Origin: Pseudomonadota bacterium
Lineage (GTDB): Bacteria; Pseudomonadota; Gammaproteobacteria; Burkholderiales; Burkholderiaceae_C
Reading direction: 5' to 3'
Assembly: GCA_021841865.1 (NCBI GenBank)
Contig: JAKCDM010000014.1
Location: 1 to 43,318, forward strand
Length of the DNA: 43,318 nucleotides
Numbering within the stretch: the first letter of the stretch is position 1; the number at the start of each line of letters is the position of its first letter. Below are positions 1 through 7,998 of this stretch, in pieces. Both the position numbers and the translations under genes were made by a program. The notes under the pieces are model-generated. The model worked only from the letters and a program-made list of their open reading frames with translations, searched no databases and was not told where the DNA came from.

Positions 1-113
1 TGGCCATCTGGGAGACGGCCGACCGGCTCAAGGTGCCGCTGCGCACGGCCGCCTTCGTCGTGGCCTGCGAGCGCGTGCTGGAGGCGCGCGCCGAGCGCGG
101 CCTGTACCCCTGA
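1..113 (+). CDS. gdhA: Glu/Leu/Phe/Val dehydrogenase, C-terminal end (partial)
   Basis: Only the last 36 codons are present; the reading frame enters at base 3 and stops at TGA 111-113. The tail contains [17 protein letters not shown] and ends RGLYP, which matches from memory the conserved C-terminus of the NAD(P)-dependent glutamate dehydrogenases of Burkholderiales. That enzyme interconverts glutamate and 2-oxoglutarate with ammonia in the cytoplasm. No catalytic residues are in the window, so the assignment rests on the tail alone. The gene converges on ubiA, whose stop is 25 nt away on the other strand. Confidence 0.7.
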   Translation, partial: AIWETADRLKVPLRTAAFVVACERVLEARAERGLYP

Positions 114-138
114 GAGCCCAGCGCGGCGCCGTGGCTCG

Positions 139-1026
139 TCAGCGCAGCGCGTAGGCGCAGGCGGTGCCCGCGAACACCGCGAAGCCGACCCAGTGGTTGA
201 GCCGGAACGCGGTGAAGCAGCGTTGCGGGTCGCGGTGCCGGATCAGGCGCCAGTGCCACAGCGCCATCGCCGCGGCCGCGACGGCACCCAGCGCGAAGGG
301 CCAGCCCAGGCCCAGATCCAGCCCGGCCGCCAGCCACATGAGCAGGAACAGCGCATAGCTGGCCATGACCGCGGCCACGTCGAAGCGTCCGAAGGTGATG
401 GCCGAGGTGCGGATGCCGATCTTCAGGTCGTCGGCGCGGTCGACCATGGCATATTCCGTGTCGTACGCCAGTACCCAGAACAGATTGCCCAGCAGCAGCC
501 ACCAGGCGAGCATGGGCACTTCGCCCGCGGCGGCGGCGAAGGCCATGGGGATGCCGAAGCTGAAGGCAATGCCCAGATAGGCCTGGGGAACCGCCAGCCA
601 GCGCTTGGTGAAGGGGTAGGCGACGGCGATCAGCAGCGCCGAGACCGACAGCGCAATGGTCAGCGCGTTGGTCAGCAGGACCAGCGCGAAGGCCAGCAGC
701 GCCAGGACCACCCCCACCCCGAGGGCCTCGGCGCGACCGAGTTCCCCGCTGGTCACGGGGCGGCGGGCGGTGCGCTGCACGTGGCGATCGAATTCCGCGT
801 CGGCCACGTCGTTGACGGCGCAGCCTGCCGAGCGCATCAGCACGGTGCCGGCGCTGAACACGAACAGCAGGCGCCAGCCGGGGAAACCGCCGGAGGCGAT
901 CCACAGCGCCGCCAGCGTGGGCCACAGCAGCAACAGCCAGCCGGCAGGGCGGTTCCAGCGGATCAGGTCCAGCCACAGCGCGATGCGGCTGCGCGCGGCC
1001 TGGGGTGCGGGGGCGGCGGAATTCAC
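139..1026 (-). CDS. ubiA: 4-hydroxybenzoate octaprenyltransferase UbiA
   Basis: A 295-residue polytopic inner-membrane protein of the usual UbiA length. It attaches a polyprenyl tail to 4-hydroxybenzoate, the first membrane step of ubiquinone synthesis. The first Asp-rich motif is [19 protein letters not shown] (about residues 72-90) and the second is [20 protein letters not shown] (about residues 188-207); both bind the Mg-diphosphate of the prenyl donor. Multiple hydrophobic helices follow a short Ala/Pro-rich N-terminus. No chorismate lyase gene lies next to it. It ends 25 nt from the end of the convergent gdhA. The assignment is secure. Confidence 0.95.
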   Translation of the reverse strand: MNSAAPAPQAARSRIALWLDLIRWNRPAGWLLLLWPTLAALWIASGGFPGWRLLFVFSAGTVLMRSAGCAVNDVADAEFDRHVQRTARRPVTSGELGRAEALGVGVVLALLAFALVLLTNALTIALSVSALLIAVAYPFTKRWLAVPQAYLGIAFSFGIPMAFAAAAGEVPMLAWWLLLGNLFWVLAYDTEYAMVDRADDLKIGIRTSAITFGRFDVAAVMASYALFLLMWLAAGLDLGLGWPFALGAVAAAAMALWHWRLIRHRDPQRCFTAFRLNHWVGFAVFAGTACAYALR

Positions 1027-1126
1027 GGCAAGGCATGGTACGCCACGGCCCGCCGCCGCGCGACACCGGGACTTGCAAGCCGGCAGGCAGGTACCGCGCC
1101 CGCCTCCGGATCCTGGATGTGAGCGC

Positions 1127-1645
1127 TTACTCGCCTAGCATGGAGCGCAGCATCCACGCCGACTTCTCGTGGATGTCCATGCGCGCGGACAGCAGATCGG
1201 TGGTGGGCTGATCACCCGCCTGCTCCACCAGGGGCAGCAATTCGCGGGCGGTGGCGGCCACGGCCTCGTTGCCCTGGACCAGACGGCGGATCATGTCTTC
1301 CGCGCTGGGCGGCTCCATGGGGGCGTCCCCCAGCTTGGTCAGCTGCCCGAAGGCGGCGTAGGAGCCCGGCGCGCTGTAGCCCAGCGCGCGAATACGCTCG
1401 GCGATGGGATCCACGGCGTTCCACAGCTCGTTGTACTGGGACATGAACATCAGGTGCAGGGTGTTGAACATCGGCCCCGTGACGTTCCAGTGGAAATTGT
1501 GGGTGGTCAGGTACAGCGTGTACGTGTCGGCCAGCAGGCGCGACAGGCCTTGGGCGATGGCCTCGCGGTTCTTCTCGCTGATGCCGATGCCGAGGTTCTT
1601 CGAGGTCAGGTGCAGCTTCGGGGCGGCGGGAGCGCTTTTGCTCAT
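1127..1645 (-). CDS. dps: Dps family DNA-binding ferritin-like protein
   Basis: A 172-residue protein of normal Dps length. Dps dodecamers oxidise Fe(II) with peroxide, store the iron and protect DNA. The ferroxidase signature is visible: HNFHWNVTG supplies the first-subunit His ligands, and [18 protein letters not shown] supplies the Asp/Glu ligands of the neighbouring subunit. The start is set at [13 protein letters not shown] because a GGAGAG Shine-Dalgarno lies about 9 nt upstream on the minus strand; the frame stays open 48 codons further up but that stretch looks unlike protein. It is probably monocistronic. The Lys/Ala/Pro N-tail could contact DNA. Confidence 0.95.
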   Translation of the reverse strand: MSKSAPAAPKLHLTSKNLGIGISEKNREAIAQGLSRLLADTYTLYLTTHNFHWNVTGPMFNTLHLMFMSQYNELWNAVDPIAERIRALGYSAPGSYAAFGQLTKLGDAPMEPPSAEDMIRRLVQGNEAVAATARELLPLVEQAGDQPTTDLLSARMDIHEKSAWMLRSMLGE

Positions 1646-2065
1646 CGGGACACTCTCCAGTAGTGCGGCGCGCGCCGGGTGCGCCAATGCCCGGGATTTA
1701 AGCACGAAGCCTGCGCAGCTTGCCGGCTGCGCGCATTCACACAAAGCTCGCAGGGAATTGGTGCCGGCTTCGTCTCGAAACTGCAACAAGATGGACGCCT
1801 GTCATGCGGCTGTGCGACAGAGACGCGCGCTGCGGCTCCCGCGCGGGGGCGCCGCGGGATCCGGGAAGGCCGGGCCGCAGCGTCATACACCCGGGGGTTC
1901 ATGGGTGAGATCGTGCGGCAATATTCCGATACCCCTTGGTGGCCGTTCGTCGTTGCGACCTGCGCCGGCGTGGGAGTACGATGCGGGAAAACCACTAAGC
2001 CCATTGATTCCGGTCATTTTTGTTCGTGGGCCGGGCATCGCCTTCCCGTTCTCCCTCCCTCCATC
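1646..2065. other. Divergent intergenic region, dps / membrane haem protein
   Basis: This 420-nt gap must carry the promoters of dps (leftward) and of the gene at 2066 (rightward). No tRNA, repeat or convincing gene was seen. A single FNR-like half site (TTGAT at about 2005) has no partner, and no clear OxyR-type site could be read by eye. Confidence 0.4.
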
Positions 2066-2833
2066 ATGCGCCAGCTCAATCAGCTATCGGTTGTCGAGAA
2101 ACTCCAGCACACCGGCTTCATCATCCTCGTCTGTTTCGGCCTCCTGTGCGCCGAGCTCTACCTGTTCGTGACCCACACCGGCCTGGACGGCAAGGCGGGC
2201 GTCACGCTCAAGGACATCCAGCTCTCCTACGCGGGCAATCCGGATGGCAGCAAGCTGCAGACCGTTCTGCCCACCATGCTCACCAATGCCGGCGTGCCCA
2301 AGTCGGAATGGCCGCAGGACAAGGCCATGTTCGACCACTGGATCGCCGGTGGCCGCACCAAGGCCGAGTACGACACCCAGATCAAGCCCTTCGTCGCCCA
2401 GCACTGCCTGATGTGCCACAGCGTGGCCATGAGCCAGCAGCTGCACAACCCTCCGCTGGTCACCTATGACGACCTGAAGGCCGTCACCAATGTCGACACC
2501 GGCATGAGCTACACGACCATGTTCATGACCGGCATGGTGCACCTGACCATGCTGGGCGTGATCTTCTGGCTGGCGGCCTACCTGTTCGTGCGCACCCGCG
2601 TGAACAACCAGATCAAGGCCATTGCCGTGATCACTCCGTTCATCGCCATGATGCTCGACTTCTCCGGTTGGTTCCTGACCAAGCAGAATCCCAATTTCGC
2701 GTGGTTCGTGCTGATCGGCGGCGGGCTGTCCTGCCCCATCGCGGCGCTGGAGCTGATCGTGTCCTTCTTCGACATGTGGGTCGGGATCCCCGGCTTCCTG
2801 CAGCAGAAGCTGGTGGCCGAAGCCCGCAAGTAA
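2066..2833 (+). CDS. Four-helix membrane protein with a single CXXCH haem-c motif
   Basis: A 255-residue protein I cannot place in a named family. Helix 1 lies at about residues 17-37. A soluble loop of about 120 residues follows, carrying QHCLMCHS, so C114-C117-H118 form a c-type haem site. Three more helices fill the C-terminal half (near MVHLTMLGVIFWLAAYLF, then PFIAMMLDFSGWF, then WFVLIGGGLSC). The loop should face the periplasm, where the cytochrome c maturation system attaches haem. This suggests an electron carrier or a redox or ligand sensor in the membrane. ATG 2066 is chosen because it opens directly before the first helix; the frame is open upstream. A terminator-like hairpin follows at once, so it is probably a single-gene unit. 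Confidence 0.75.
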   Translation: MRQLNQLSVVEKLQHTGFIILVCFGLLCAELYLFVTHTGLDGKAGVTLKDIQLSYAGNPDGSKLQTVLPTMLTNAGVPKSEWPQDKAMFDHWIAGGRTKAEYDTQIKPFVAQHCLMCHSVAMSQQLHNPPLVTYDDLKAVTNVDTGMSYTTMFMTGMVHLTMLGVIFWLAAYLFVRTRVNNQIKAIAVITPFIAMMLDFSGWFLTKQNPNFAWFVLIGGGLSCPIAALELIVSFFDMWVGIPGFLQQKLVAEARK

Positions 2834-2853
2834 GCAGCGCCCGGCTTCGATCC

Positions 2854-2895
2854 AAGGCCGCCTCCGCCCGCAAGGGCGGGGCGGCCTTGTCGTTT
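2854..2895 (+). terminator. Rho-independent-like terminator
   Basis: The arms AAGGCCGCC (2854-2862) and GGCGGCCTT (2880-2888) pair perfectly and enclose an inner GCCC/GGGC stem with a GCAA loop. A weak T-rich tail (TTGTCGTTT) follows. It lies 20 nt after the haem protein and about 80 nt before glmU, and so would separate the two units. Confidence 0.7.
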
Positions 2896-2968
2896 CCGGC
2901 CTTCCCCCGTGCACGAGGGGGCATTGCGGGGCACAGCGCGCGGGGTCGTCCCCCTAGAATCGCAGCCC

Positions 2969-4390
2969 ATGACAAACCCTGACAGCCTCCGCGCCCAGGG
3001 CGCACGAGAGTCCGCCCTGCAGGTCGTGGTCCTGGCCGCCGGCAAGGGCACGCGCATGCGATCGCGCCTGCCCAAGGTGCTGCAGCCCCTGGCCGGCCGC
3101 GCCTTGCTGGCGCATGTGCTGGATACCGCGCATGCCCTGCACGACGCGCGGTGCGTGGTGGTCGTGGGCCACGGCGCACAGCAGGTGCGCGCAGCCTTCG
3201 CCCCGCACGAGCATCTGGGCTTTTGCGAGCAGGAGCCGCAGCTGGGAACCGGCCATGCGGTGCTGCAGGCCTGCCCGCAACTGGCCGATTCCGGCGTGGT
3301 GCTGGTGCTCTACGGCGACGTTCCCCTGGTGCGCGCGCAGACCCTGCAGCCCCTGCTCGACGCCGCGCGCGGTGGCGCGCTGGCCCTGCTCACGGTTCTG
3401 CTGGAGCAGCCCGACGGCTACGGGCGCATCGTGCGCGACCCGCAGGGTCGCGTGCTGCGCATCGTCGAGCACAAGGATGCCTCGCCGGCCGAGCGCGAGA
3501 TCCGCGAAGTCAACAGCGGCATCCTGGCCGCTCCCGCGGCGGCCCTCAAGCGCTGGGTGGCGGCGCTGCGCAACGACAACGCACAGGCCGAGTACTACCT
3601 CACCGACGTGGTGCAGATGGCCCAGGCCGAGGGCCTGCCGGTGCACGCGGTGGTGGCCGACGATGCCGAGGAGCTCATGGGCGTGAACGACCGCCAGCAA
3701 CTCGCCCGGCTCGAGCGCGTGGTGCAGCGTCGAAGCGCCGAGCGCCTGATGCGCGAAGGCGTCACCCTGCTCGACCCCGAGCGCATCGACGTGCGTGGCG
3801 AACTGCTGTGCGGGCAGGACGTGCGTATCGACGTGGGTTGCGTGTTCGAGGGGCGCGTGGAACTGGCCGATGGCGTGCAGGTGGGACCGCACTGCGTGCT
3901 GCGCGACTGCCGCATCGGCGCTGACAGCCGCATCGAGGCCTTCTCCCACCTGGACGGCGCCAGCTGTGGCGAGGGAGCGCGCATCGGCCCCTACGCGCGC
4001 CTGCGCCCGGGCGCCGAGCTGGCGCGCGACGTGCACATCGGGAATTTCACGGAAGTGAAGAACAGCCGCATCGGCGATGGCAGCAAGGCCAACCATCTGA
4101 GCTACGTCGGTGACACCACGGTGGGCGAGCGCGTGAACATCGGCGCCGGCACCATCACCTGCAACTACGACGGCGCGGCCAAGCACCGCACCGTCATCGA
4201 GGACGACGCCTTCATCGGCTCCGATACCCAGCTGGTGGCGCCCGTGCGCGTGGGCAAGGGCGCCACGCTGGGGGCGGGCACCACGCTGACCCGCGATGCG
4301 CCGGCCGGCCAGCTCACCGTGTCACGCGCGCGCCAGATCACCATCACGAGCTGGACCCGTCCGCAGAAAAAACCTTCCAACGAAAGCTGA
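2969..4390 (+). CDS. glmU: Bifunctional UDP-GlcNAc pyrophosphorylase / GlcN-1-P acetyltransferase GlmU
   Basis: A 473-residue cytoplasmic enzyme that acetylates glucosamine-1-phosphate and then couples it to UTP, giving UDP-GlcNAc for peptidoglycan and LPS. The N-terminal nucleotidyltransferase half has [20 protein letters not shown] and the metal-binding LYGDVPLV. The C-terminal half is a left-handed beta helix of hexapeptide repeats, with [21 protein letters not shown] and [13 protein letters not shown] of the acetyl-CoA and sugar sites. ATG 2969 ([11 protein letters not shown]) is the likeliest start; an in-frame ATG at 2909 would add 20 unlikely residues. It is slightly long because of an N-terminal extension. 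glmS follows after 3 nt, so the two are one operon for consecutive pathway steps. Confidence 0.97.
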   Translation: MTNPDSLRAQGARESALQVVVLAAGKGTRMRSRLPKVLQPLAGRALLAHVLDTAHALHDARCVVVVGHGAQQVRAAFAPHEHLGFCEQEPQLGTGHAVLQACPQLADSGVVLVLYGDVPLVRAQTLQPLLDAARGGALALLTVLLEQPDGYGRIVRDPQGRVLRIVEHKDASPAEREIREVNSGILAAPAAALKRWVAALRNDNAQAEYYLTDVVQMAQAEGLPVHAVVADDAEELMGVNDRQQLARLERVVQRRSAERLMREGVTLLDPERIDVRGELLCGQDVRIDVGCVFEGRVELADGVQVGPHCVLRDCRIGADSRIEAFSHLDGASCGEGARIGPYARLRPGAELARDVHIGNFTEVKNSRIGDGSKANHLSYVGDTTVGERVNIGAGTITCNYDGAAKHRTVIEDDAFIGSDTQLVAPVRVGKGATLGAGTTLTRDAPAGQLTVSRARQITITSWTRPQKKPSNES

Positions 4391-4393
4391 GCC

Positions 4394-6202
4394 ATGTGTG
4401 GAATCGTCGGCGCCGCTGCGCGCCACAACATCGTTCCGGTGCTGCTCGAAGGGCTGCAGCGTCTCGAATACCGCGGCTACGACTCCTGCGGCCTGGCCGT
4501 GCACGAGGCAGGCCACCTGCAGCGCCTGCGCACCACGCAACGCGTGGCCGACCTGCGCGCCCAGGCCGAGGGTCTGCAGGCATCGACGGGCATCTGCCAC
4601 ACCCGCTGGGCTACCCACGGTGCCCCCGCCACCCACAACGCGCACCCGATGATCTCGCGCGGCGAGCTCGCGCTGGTGCACAACGGAATCATCGAGAACC
4701 ACGACGAGCTGCGTGCCGAGCTGCAGGGCGCCGGCTACGAGTTCGAGAGCCAGACCGACACCGAGGTGGTTGCTCATCTGGTGCACAGCCTGTACCGCGG
4801 TGACCTGTTCGACGCCGTGCAACGCTCGGTGGCACGCCTGCGCGGGGCCTACGCCATTGCCGTGCTGCACACGGCCGAGCCCGAAGTGGTGGTGGGCGCG
4901 CGCGCCGGCAGCCCGCTGGTGCTGGGCCAGGGCGACGACGGCTGCTACATCGCCTCCGACGCGCTGGCCCTGGCCGGCAGCGCCGTGCGCGTGGCCTACC
5001 TCGAAGAAGGCGACGTGGTGCGTATCCACCCCGCCGGCGCGCAGGTGGTGGACGCGCAGCGTCGCCCGGTGGAGCGAGCCTGGAACGCGCTGCAGGCCTA
5101 CGCCGGCGCCACCGAGCTGGGCCCGTACCGGCACTACATGCAAAAGGAGATCTTCGAACAGCCGCGTGCCGTGGGCGACACGCTGGACGGCATCGAGACC
5201 ATCGGGGCCGGCTTGTTCGGCGACAAGGCTGGTGTGCTGGGCCGCATCCGGCGCGTGCTGATCCTGGCCTGCGGAACCAGCCACTACGCCGGCAGCGTGG
5301 CGCGCCACTGGATCGAGGCCCTGGCGCGCGTGCCCGTGGACGTGGAAGTCGCCAGCGAATACCGCACCCGCGACAGCGTGCCCGACCCCGACACCCTGGT
5401 GGTGGGGGTGTCCCAGAGCGGCGAGACCGCCGATACCCTGGCCGCCCTGCGCCACGCGCGCAGCCTGGGCATGCAGCACCAGCTCGCCGTGTGCAACGTG
5501 CCCGGCAGCGCCATGATGCGCGAGTGCGCGCTGAGCTTCGCCACGCGTGCCGGCGTGGAGATCGGCGTGGCCTCCACCAAGGCCTTCACCACCCAGCTGG
5601 TGGCGCTGTTCCTGCTTGCGCTGACCCTGGCCAAGCTGCGCGGCCATCTCGACGAGCAGCAGGAGCAGCAGCACTTGCAGCAGTTGCGCCACCTGCCAGT
5701 GGCCTTGCAGGCCGCGCTGGCCACCGAGCCGCAGATCATGGCCTGGGCCGAGACCTTCACGCGGCACGACAACGCGTTGTTCCTGGGGCGCGGCATGCAC
5801 TACCCCATCGCCCTGGAGGGCGCGCTCAAGCTCAAGGAGATCTCCTACATTCACGCCGAGGCCTACCCGGCTGGTGAGCTCAAGCACGGCCCCCTGGCGC
5901 TGGTGACCGACGCCATGCCGGTGGTGGTGGTGGCTCCCAACGACATGCTGCTGGACAAGCTCAAGAGCAACCTGCAGGAAGTGCGTGCACGCGGCGGGCG
6001 GCTGTACGTGCTGACCGACGCCGGCACCCGCATCGACAACACCGAGGGCGTGCACGCCATCCGCCTGCCCGAACACTACGGATGGCTGTCACCCGTCGTG
6101 CACGTCGTGCCGTTGCAGCTGCTGGCCTATCACACGGCGGTCGCGCGGGGTACGGACGTGGACAAGCCGAGGAACCTGGCGAAGAGCGTCACGGTGGAGT
6201 GA
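4394..6202 (+). CDS. glmS: Glutamine-fructose-6-phosphate aminotransferase GlmS
   Basis: A 602-residue enzyme that makes glucosamine-6-phosphate from fructose-6-phosphate and glutamine, the entry step to amino sugars. After Met removal, Cys2 of MCGIVGA is the glutaminase nucleophile; [12 protein letters not shown] and HTRWATHG belong to the same N-terminal Ntn domain. Two SIS domains follow ([29 protein letters not shown], and [36 protein letters not shown] across the hinge). The C-terminus [13 protein letters not shown] is the conserved end whose DNA serves as the Tn7 TnsD target. It is translationally close to glmU (3-nt gap). The DNA after its stop is where the accessory region begins. Confidence 0.98.
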   Translation: MCGIVGAAARHNIVPVLLEGLQRLEYRGYDSCGLAVHEAGHLQRLRTTQRVADLRAQAEGLQASTGICHTRWATHGAPATHNAHPMISRGELALVHNGIIENHDELRAELQGAGYEFESQTDTEVVAHLVHSLYRGDLFDAVQRSVARLRGAYAIAVLHTAEPEVVVGARAGSPLVLGQGDDGCYIASDALALAGSAVRVAYLEEGDVVRIHPAGAQVVDAQRRPVERAWNALQAYAGATELGPYRHYMQKEIFEQPRAVGDTLDGIETIGAGLFGDKAGVLGRIRRVLILACGTSHYAGSVARHWIEALARVPVDVEVASEYRTRDSVPDPDTLVVGVSQSGETADTLAALRHARSLGMQHQLAVCNVPGSAMMRECALSFATRAGVEIGVASTKAFTTQLVALFLLALTLAKLRGHLDEQQEQQHLQQLRHLPVALQAALATEPQIMAWAETFTRHDNALFLGRGMHYPIALEGALKLKEISYIHAEAYPAGELKHGPLALVTDAMPVVVVAPNDMLLDKLKSNLQEVRARGGRLYVLTDAGTRIDNTEGVHAIRLPEHYGWLSPVVHVVPLQLLAYHTAVARGTDVDKPRNLAKSVTVE

Positions 6203-6224
6203 GGCGGGGCGAGTGTGCCAAGAC
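6167..6224 (+). other. attTn7-like target at the glmS 3' end
   Basis: The last 36 bases of glmS encode the conserved tail that the Tn7 targeting protein TnsD reads in other bacteria. The stop is TGA 6200-6202. A possible element terminus TGT starts 23 nt later at 6225. Tn7 is known to insert about 23-25 nt past the glmS stop, with a 5-bp duplication; here that would be AAGAC (6220-6224). The other copy of the duplication would lie outside the window. Confidence 0.5.
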
Positions 6225-6274
6225 TGTGGAACTGCAGTTAAAGCCTGTACCGTGTAGATAAGGCCTGTCCCAGC
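6225..6274 (+). mobile_element. Possible Tn7-like element end (TGT terminus plus two repeats)
   Basis: The segment starts with TGTGGAACTG. Two imperfect direct repeats of 22 nt follow at 6233-6254 and 6253-6274; they share TG-AG-TAA-GCCTGT-CC, about 15 of 22 positions. The first also resembles, at about 15 of 22 positions by my recollection, the TnsB-binding repeat of Tn7. No tnsA-E genes are visible in the window, so this would be a decayed element, or one whose transposition genes lie at the far end. The resemblance was judged by eye. Confidence 0.4.
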
Positions 6275-6469
6275 CAAGTTGGGTGCGCGGCACGGGCCTG
6301 AAGGCGCCGATCCCTGCCTCATGAGCGTGCTCCGGGCGCCGTGGTGGGGCTCTCCAGGCTGAAGTGAGTATGCGGATGTGCTGCAGGGGGCAGGCTTGGC
6401 GCTGCCCCACCACGCCGAAGCGCGACGGGGCTCTGCGCTTCGTCGAAAGTATGCCTGTCTGGTGCTCGG

Positions 6470-6513
6470 CCGAAACGGGCGCTGGCTGCACCTCGTGGCA
6501 GGAGCCGCAATGC
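6470..6513 (-). repeat. Dispersed repeat, copy 1
   Basis: Read on the minus strand, this 44-nt stretch matches 14490-14533 on the plus strand at 39 of 44 positions (core GCATTGCGGCTCCT and GAGGTGCAG). The two copies therefore sit in inverted orientation around the hemerythrin-kinase-HD-GYP genes. The end of the unit (CTCGGCCGAAACGGGC, 6465-6480) also resembles 18055-18070. Confidence 0.7.
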
Positions 6514-6806
6514 GCCGAGCAGCGGCCTCCAGGATCAACGGCAACGTGATCGACGAGTGCAACCGCGAGACGCTATGCATCGAGTGCAGCGCGTCGAAGG
6601 ACAGCAGGATGATCTTGATCATCGATCGGGTTGCGCTGCCCATCCTGTCGTCGGCGCGCCTGAGTGCTTCATCCGGCGGCAGCCCTTCGCGCCCGAAGGA
6701 GCACGCCGTGGGCGAGGCGGCGACCGGATTCGAGGATGTGTGCCGCCAGCACTCACGCGGATGGCGCTTGACGGCGCCTCCCAGCGCCTGACAGCGTGAA
6801 TGAATG

Positions 6807-6826
6807 GCGGCGCGCAATAGCGCCGC
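6807..6826. repeat. Small perfect hairpin
   Basis: GCGGCGC (6807-6813) and GCGCCGC (6820-6826) pair around a 6-nt loop. No T-run follows on either strand, so it is not a classic terminator; its role is unknown. Confidence 0.5.
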
Positions 6827-7435
6827 GCTGAACACATCAATAACATTGAATGATTAAGAGCCGTGCTGCCTCACGGTCAGGGGTAAGTGTTGCGGCAGAC
6901 GATGCCGTGACGGCACCTCGGCCAAGCTGGCGCTAGGGATGGCTTCTGCCAATGACCGCTATCCCGCTGACAACGGCGGTCGCTCACATCAGCCCAGATC
7001 GCCGCATCCAGTATTTGGCACTTGGCTCGCCAGCAACGAGAATCAACACCGTTTGGCGCGGCGCTACGCTAACTTTTGCGGCCACCTCCGAAGCCGACGC
7101 GCTCTCATCAACTTTTGTAACCGTCAACAATCTGCTCGCGCTGCACCGGGGAAGCGAGTAGCCTTGAAGTAGCGGGTCAGACGATCCGCCACCACAACTC
7201 GCCGCAGCGGAATAGCCAATTCTTGAGACTGGATATACCGCAGGTACGGCATTTCAATCAAGTGTGGTGCAAGGTGAACCTAGGAGCCAGGACATGGACC
7301 TTCAGCATCGAAGCCTCGTCGCGCTGCTTCAAAACCACTTTGGCAAGCAGTAAGCCGCCGTGACTGCGGGTAAAACAACTTGGCGCAGTGCGCTTGTGAC
7401 TTGCGCCTAGATCAAGTGATTGACTTGGAACCAAA

Positions 7436-7867
7436 ATGAGCATCCATATTAATTGGGACTCGAAGTACTTGCTCGGCATCGAACAAATCGACGATCAACA
7501 CCGCTATTTCGCAAATCTCATTAATCGATTGTCTGACGAGATGAACCAAAGCGATGACGAGAATTACAAAGTCGGCCTTTTTGCGGAGCTTGCTGCCTAC
7601 GCCAAATTTCACTTCATCAGTGAGGAAAATTTCATGTTGAAGGCGCGGTATCCGGAGCTTCAAGCGCATCGCCGCCACCACCTTCAACTGATTGACGCCC
7701 TTTCCTCGAAGCTTGGCCTTGTCCAAGTCGAGGGAACCCAGAAGCGAATCGATGACATGCTCAGCTTCCTGCGCGACTGGTTCCTCACTCACACGGCAGG
7801 CGAAGATCGTAGATTTGCGGAGTACGAAGACAAGGTTCGGCACTGGCAAGACGTGAGCGGCGGGTGA
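7436..7867 (+). CDS. Bacteriohemerythrin
   Basis: A 143-residue single-domain hemerythrin, which binds O2 (or NO) at a non-haem di-iron centre. All seven ligands are present with the bacterial spacing: H22 (DDQH), H59 and E63 (HFISEE), H78 and H82 (HRRHH), H119 and D124 (THTAGED). No signal peptide or membrane helix is present, so it should be cytoplasmic. ATG 7436 has only a weak upstream purine run. Its GC content is visibly lower than that of glmS, a sign of transfer. It precedes a giant hybrid kinase by 131 nt on the same strand; it may deliver or sense oxygen for that signalling chain, but this is inference from position. Confidence 0.92.
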   Translation: MSIHINWDSKYLLGIEQIDDQHRYFANLINRLSDEMNQSDDENYKVGLFAELAAYAKFHFISEENFMLKARYPELQAHRRHHLQLIDALSSKLGLVQVEGTQKRIDDMLSFLRDWFLTHTAGEDRRFAEYEDKVRHWQDVSGG

Positions 7868-7998
7868 AACGCTCCGGTTCCAAGGAGGCGATTCTGTCCG
7901 CTCAAGACGCCTCCAGCGTTTGAGCCGTCGCAACAACGTCGGTCGGACTCAGCAGCGGCCCGGGCATACGCGTTAGCGCATGCGTTCTGAACGGACAT

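Larger units (their letters stand above)
6275..7435. other. Gene-poor debris zone between glmS and hemerythrin
   Basis: About 1.2 kb with no gene I can support. Short open frames exist on both strands, but none has a recognisable family or a good ribosome site. It holds one copy of a dispersed repeat (6470-6513, on the minus strand) and a hairpin (6807-6826). Base composition falls clearly after about 6830, matching the hemerythrin gene that follows. It looks like the worn remains of mobile DNA plus the hemerythrin promoter region. Confidence 0.5.

Noticed and set aside
2000..2020. TTGATTCCGGTCAT as an FNR box for the haem protein gene
   Set aside because: Only one half site matches; the second half does not read ATCAA.
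4322..6076. Long minus-strand open frame opposite glmS
   Set aside because: It is the antisense shadow of a high-GC gene; the translation is rich in His, Gln, Gly and Val repeats and has no family features, and glmS itself is certain.
6952..7161. Possible 69-residue protein (MTAIPLTTAVAHISPDRR...)
   Set aside because: Composition is not absurd, but there is no clear ribosome site, no family, and it lies in debris DNA; not enough to call a gene.
7410..7425. ATCAA-GTG-ATTGA upstream of the hemerythrin gene as an FNR/Anr site
   Set aside because: The half sites are in the wrong orientation and spacing for TTGAT-N4-ATCAA.
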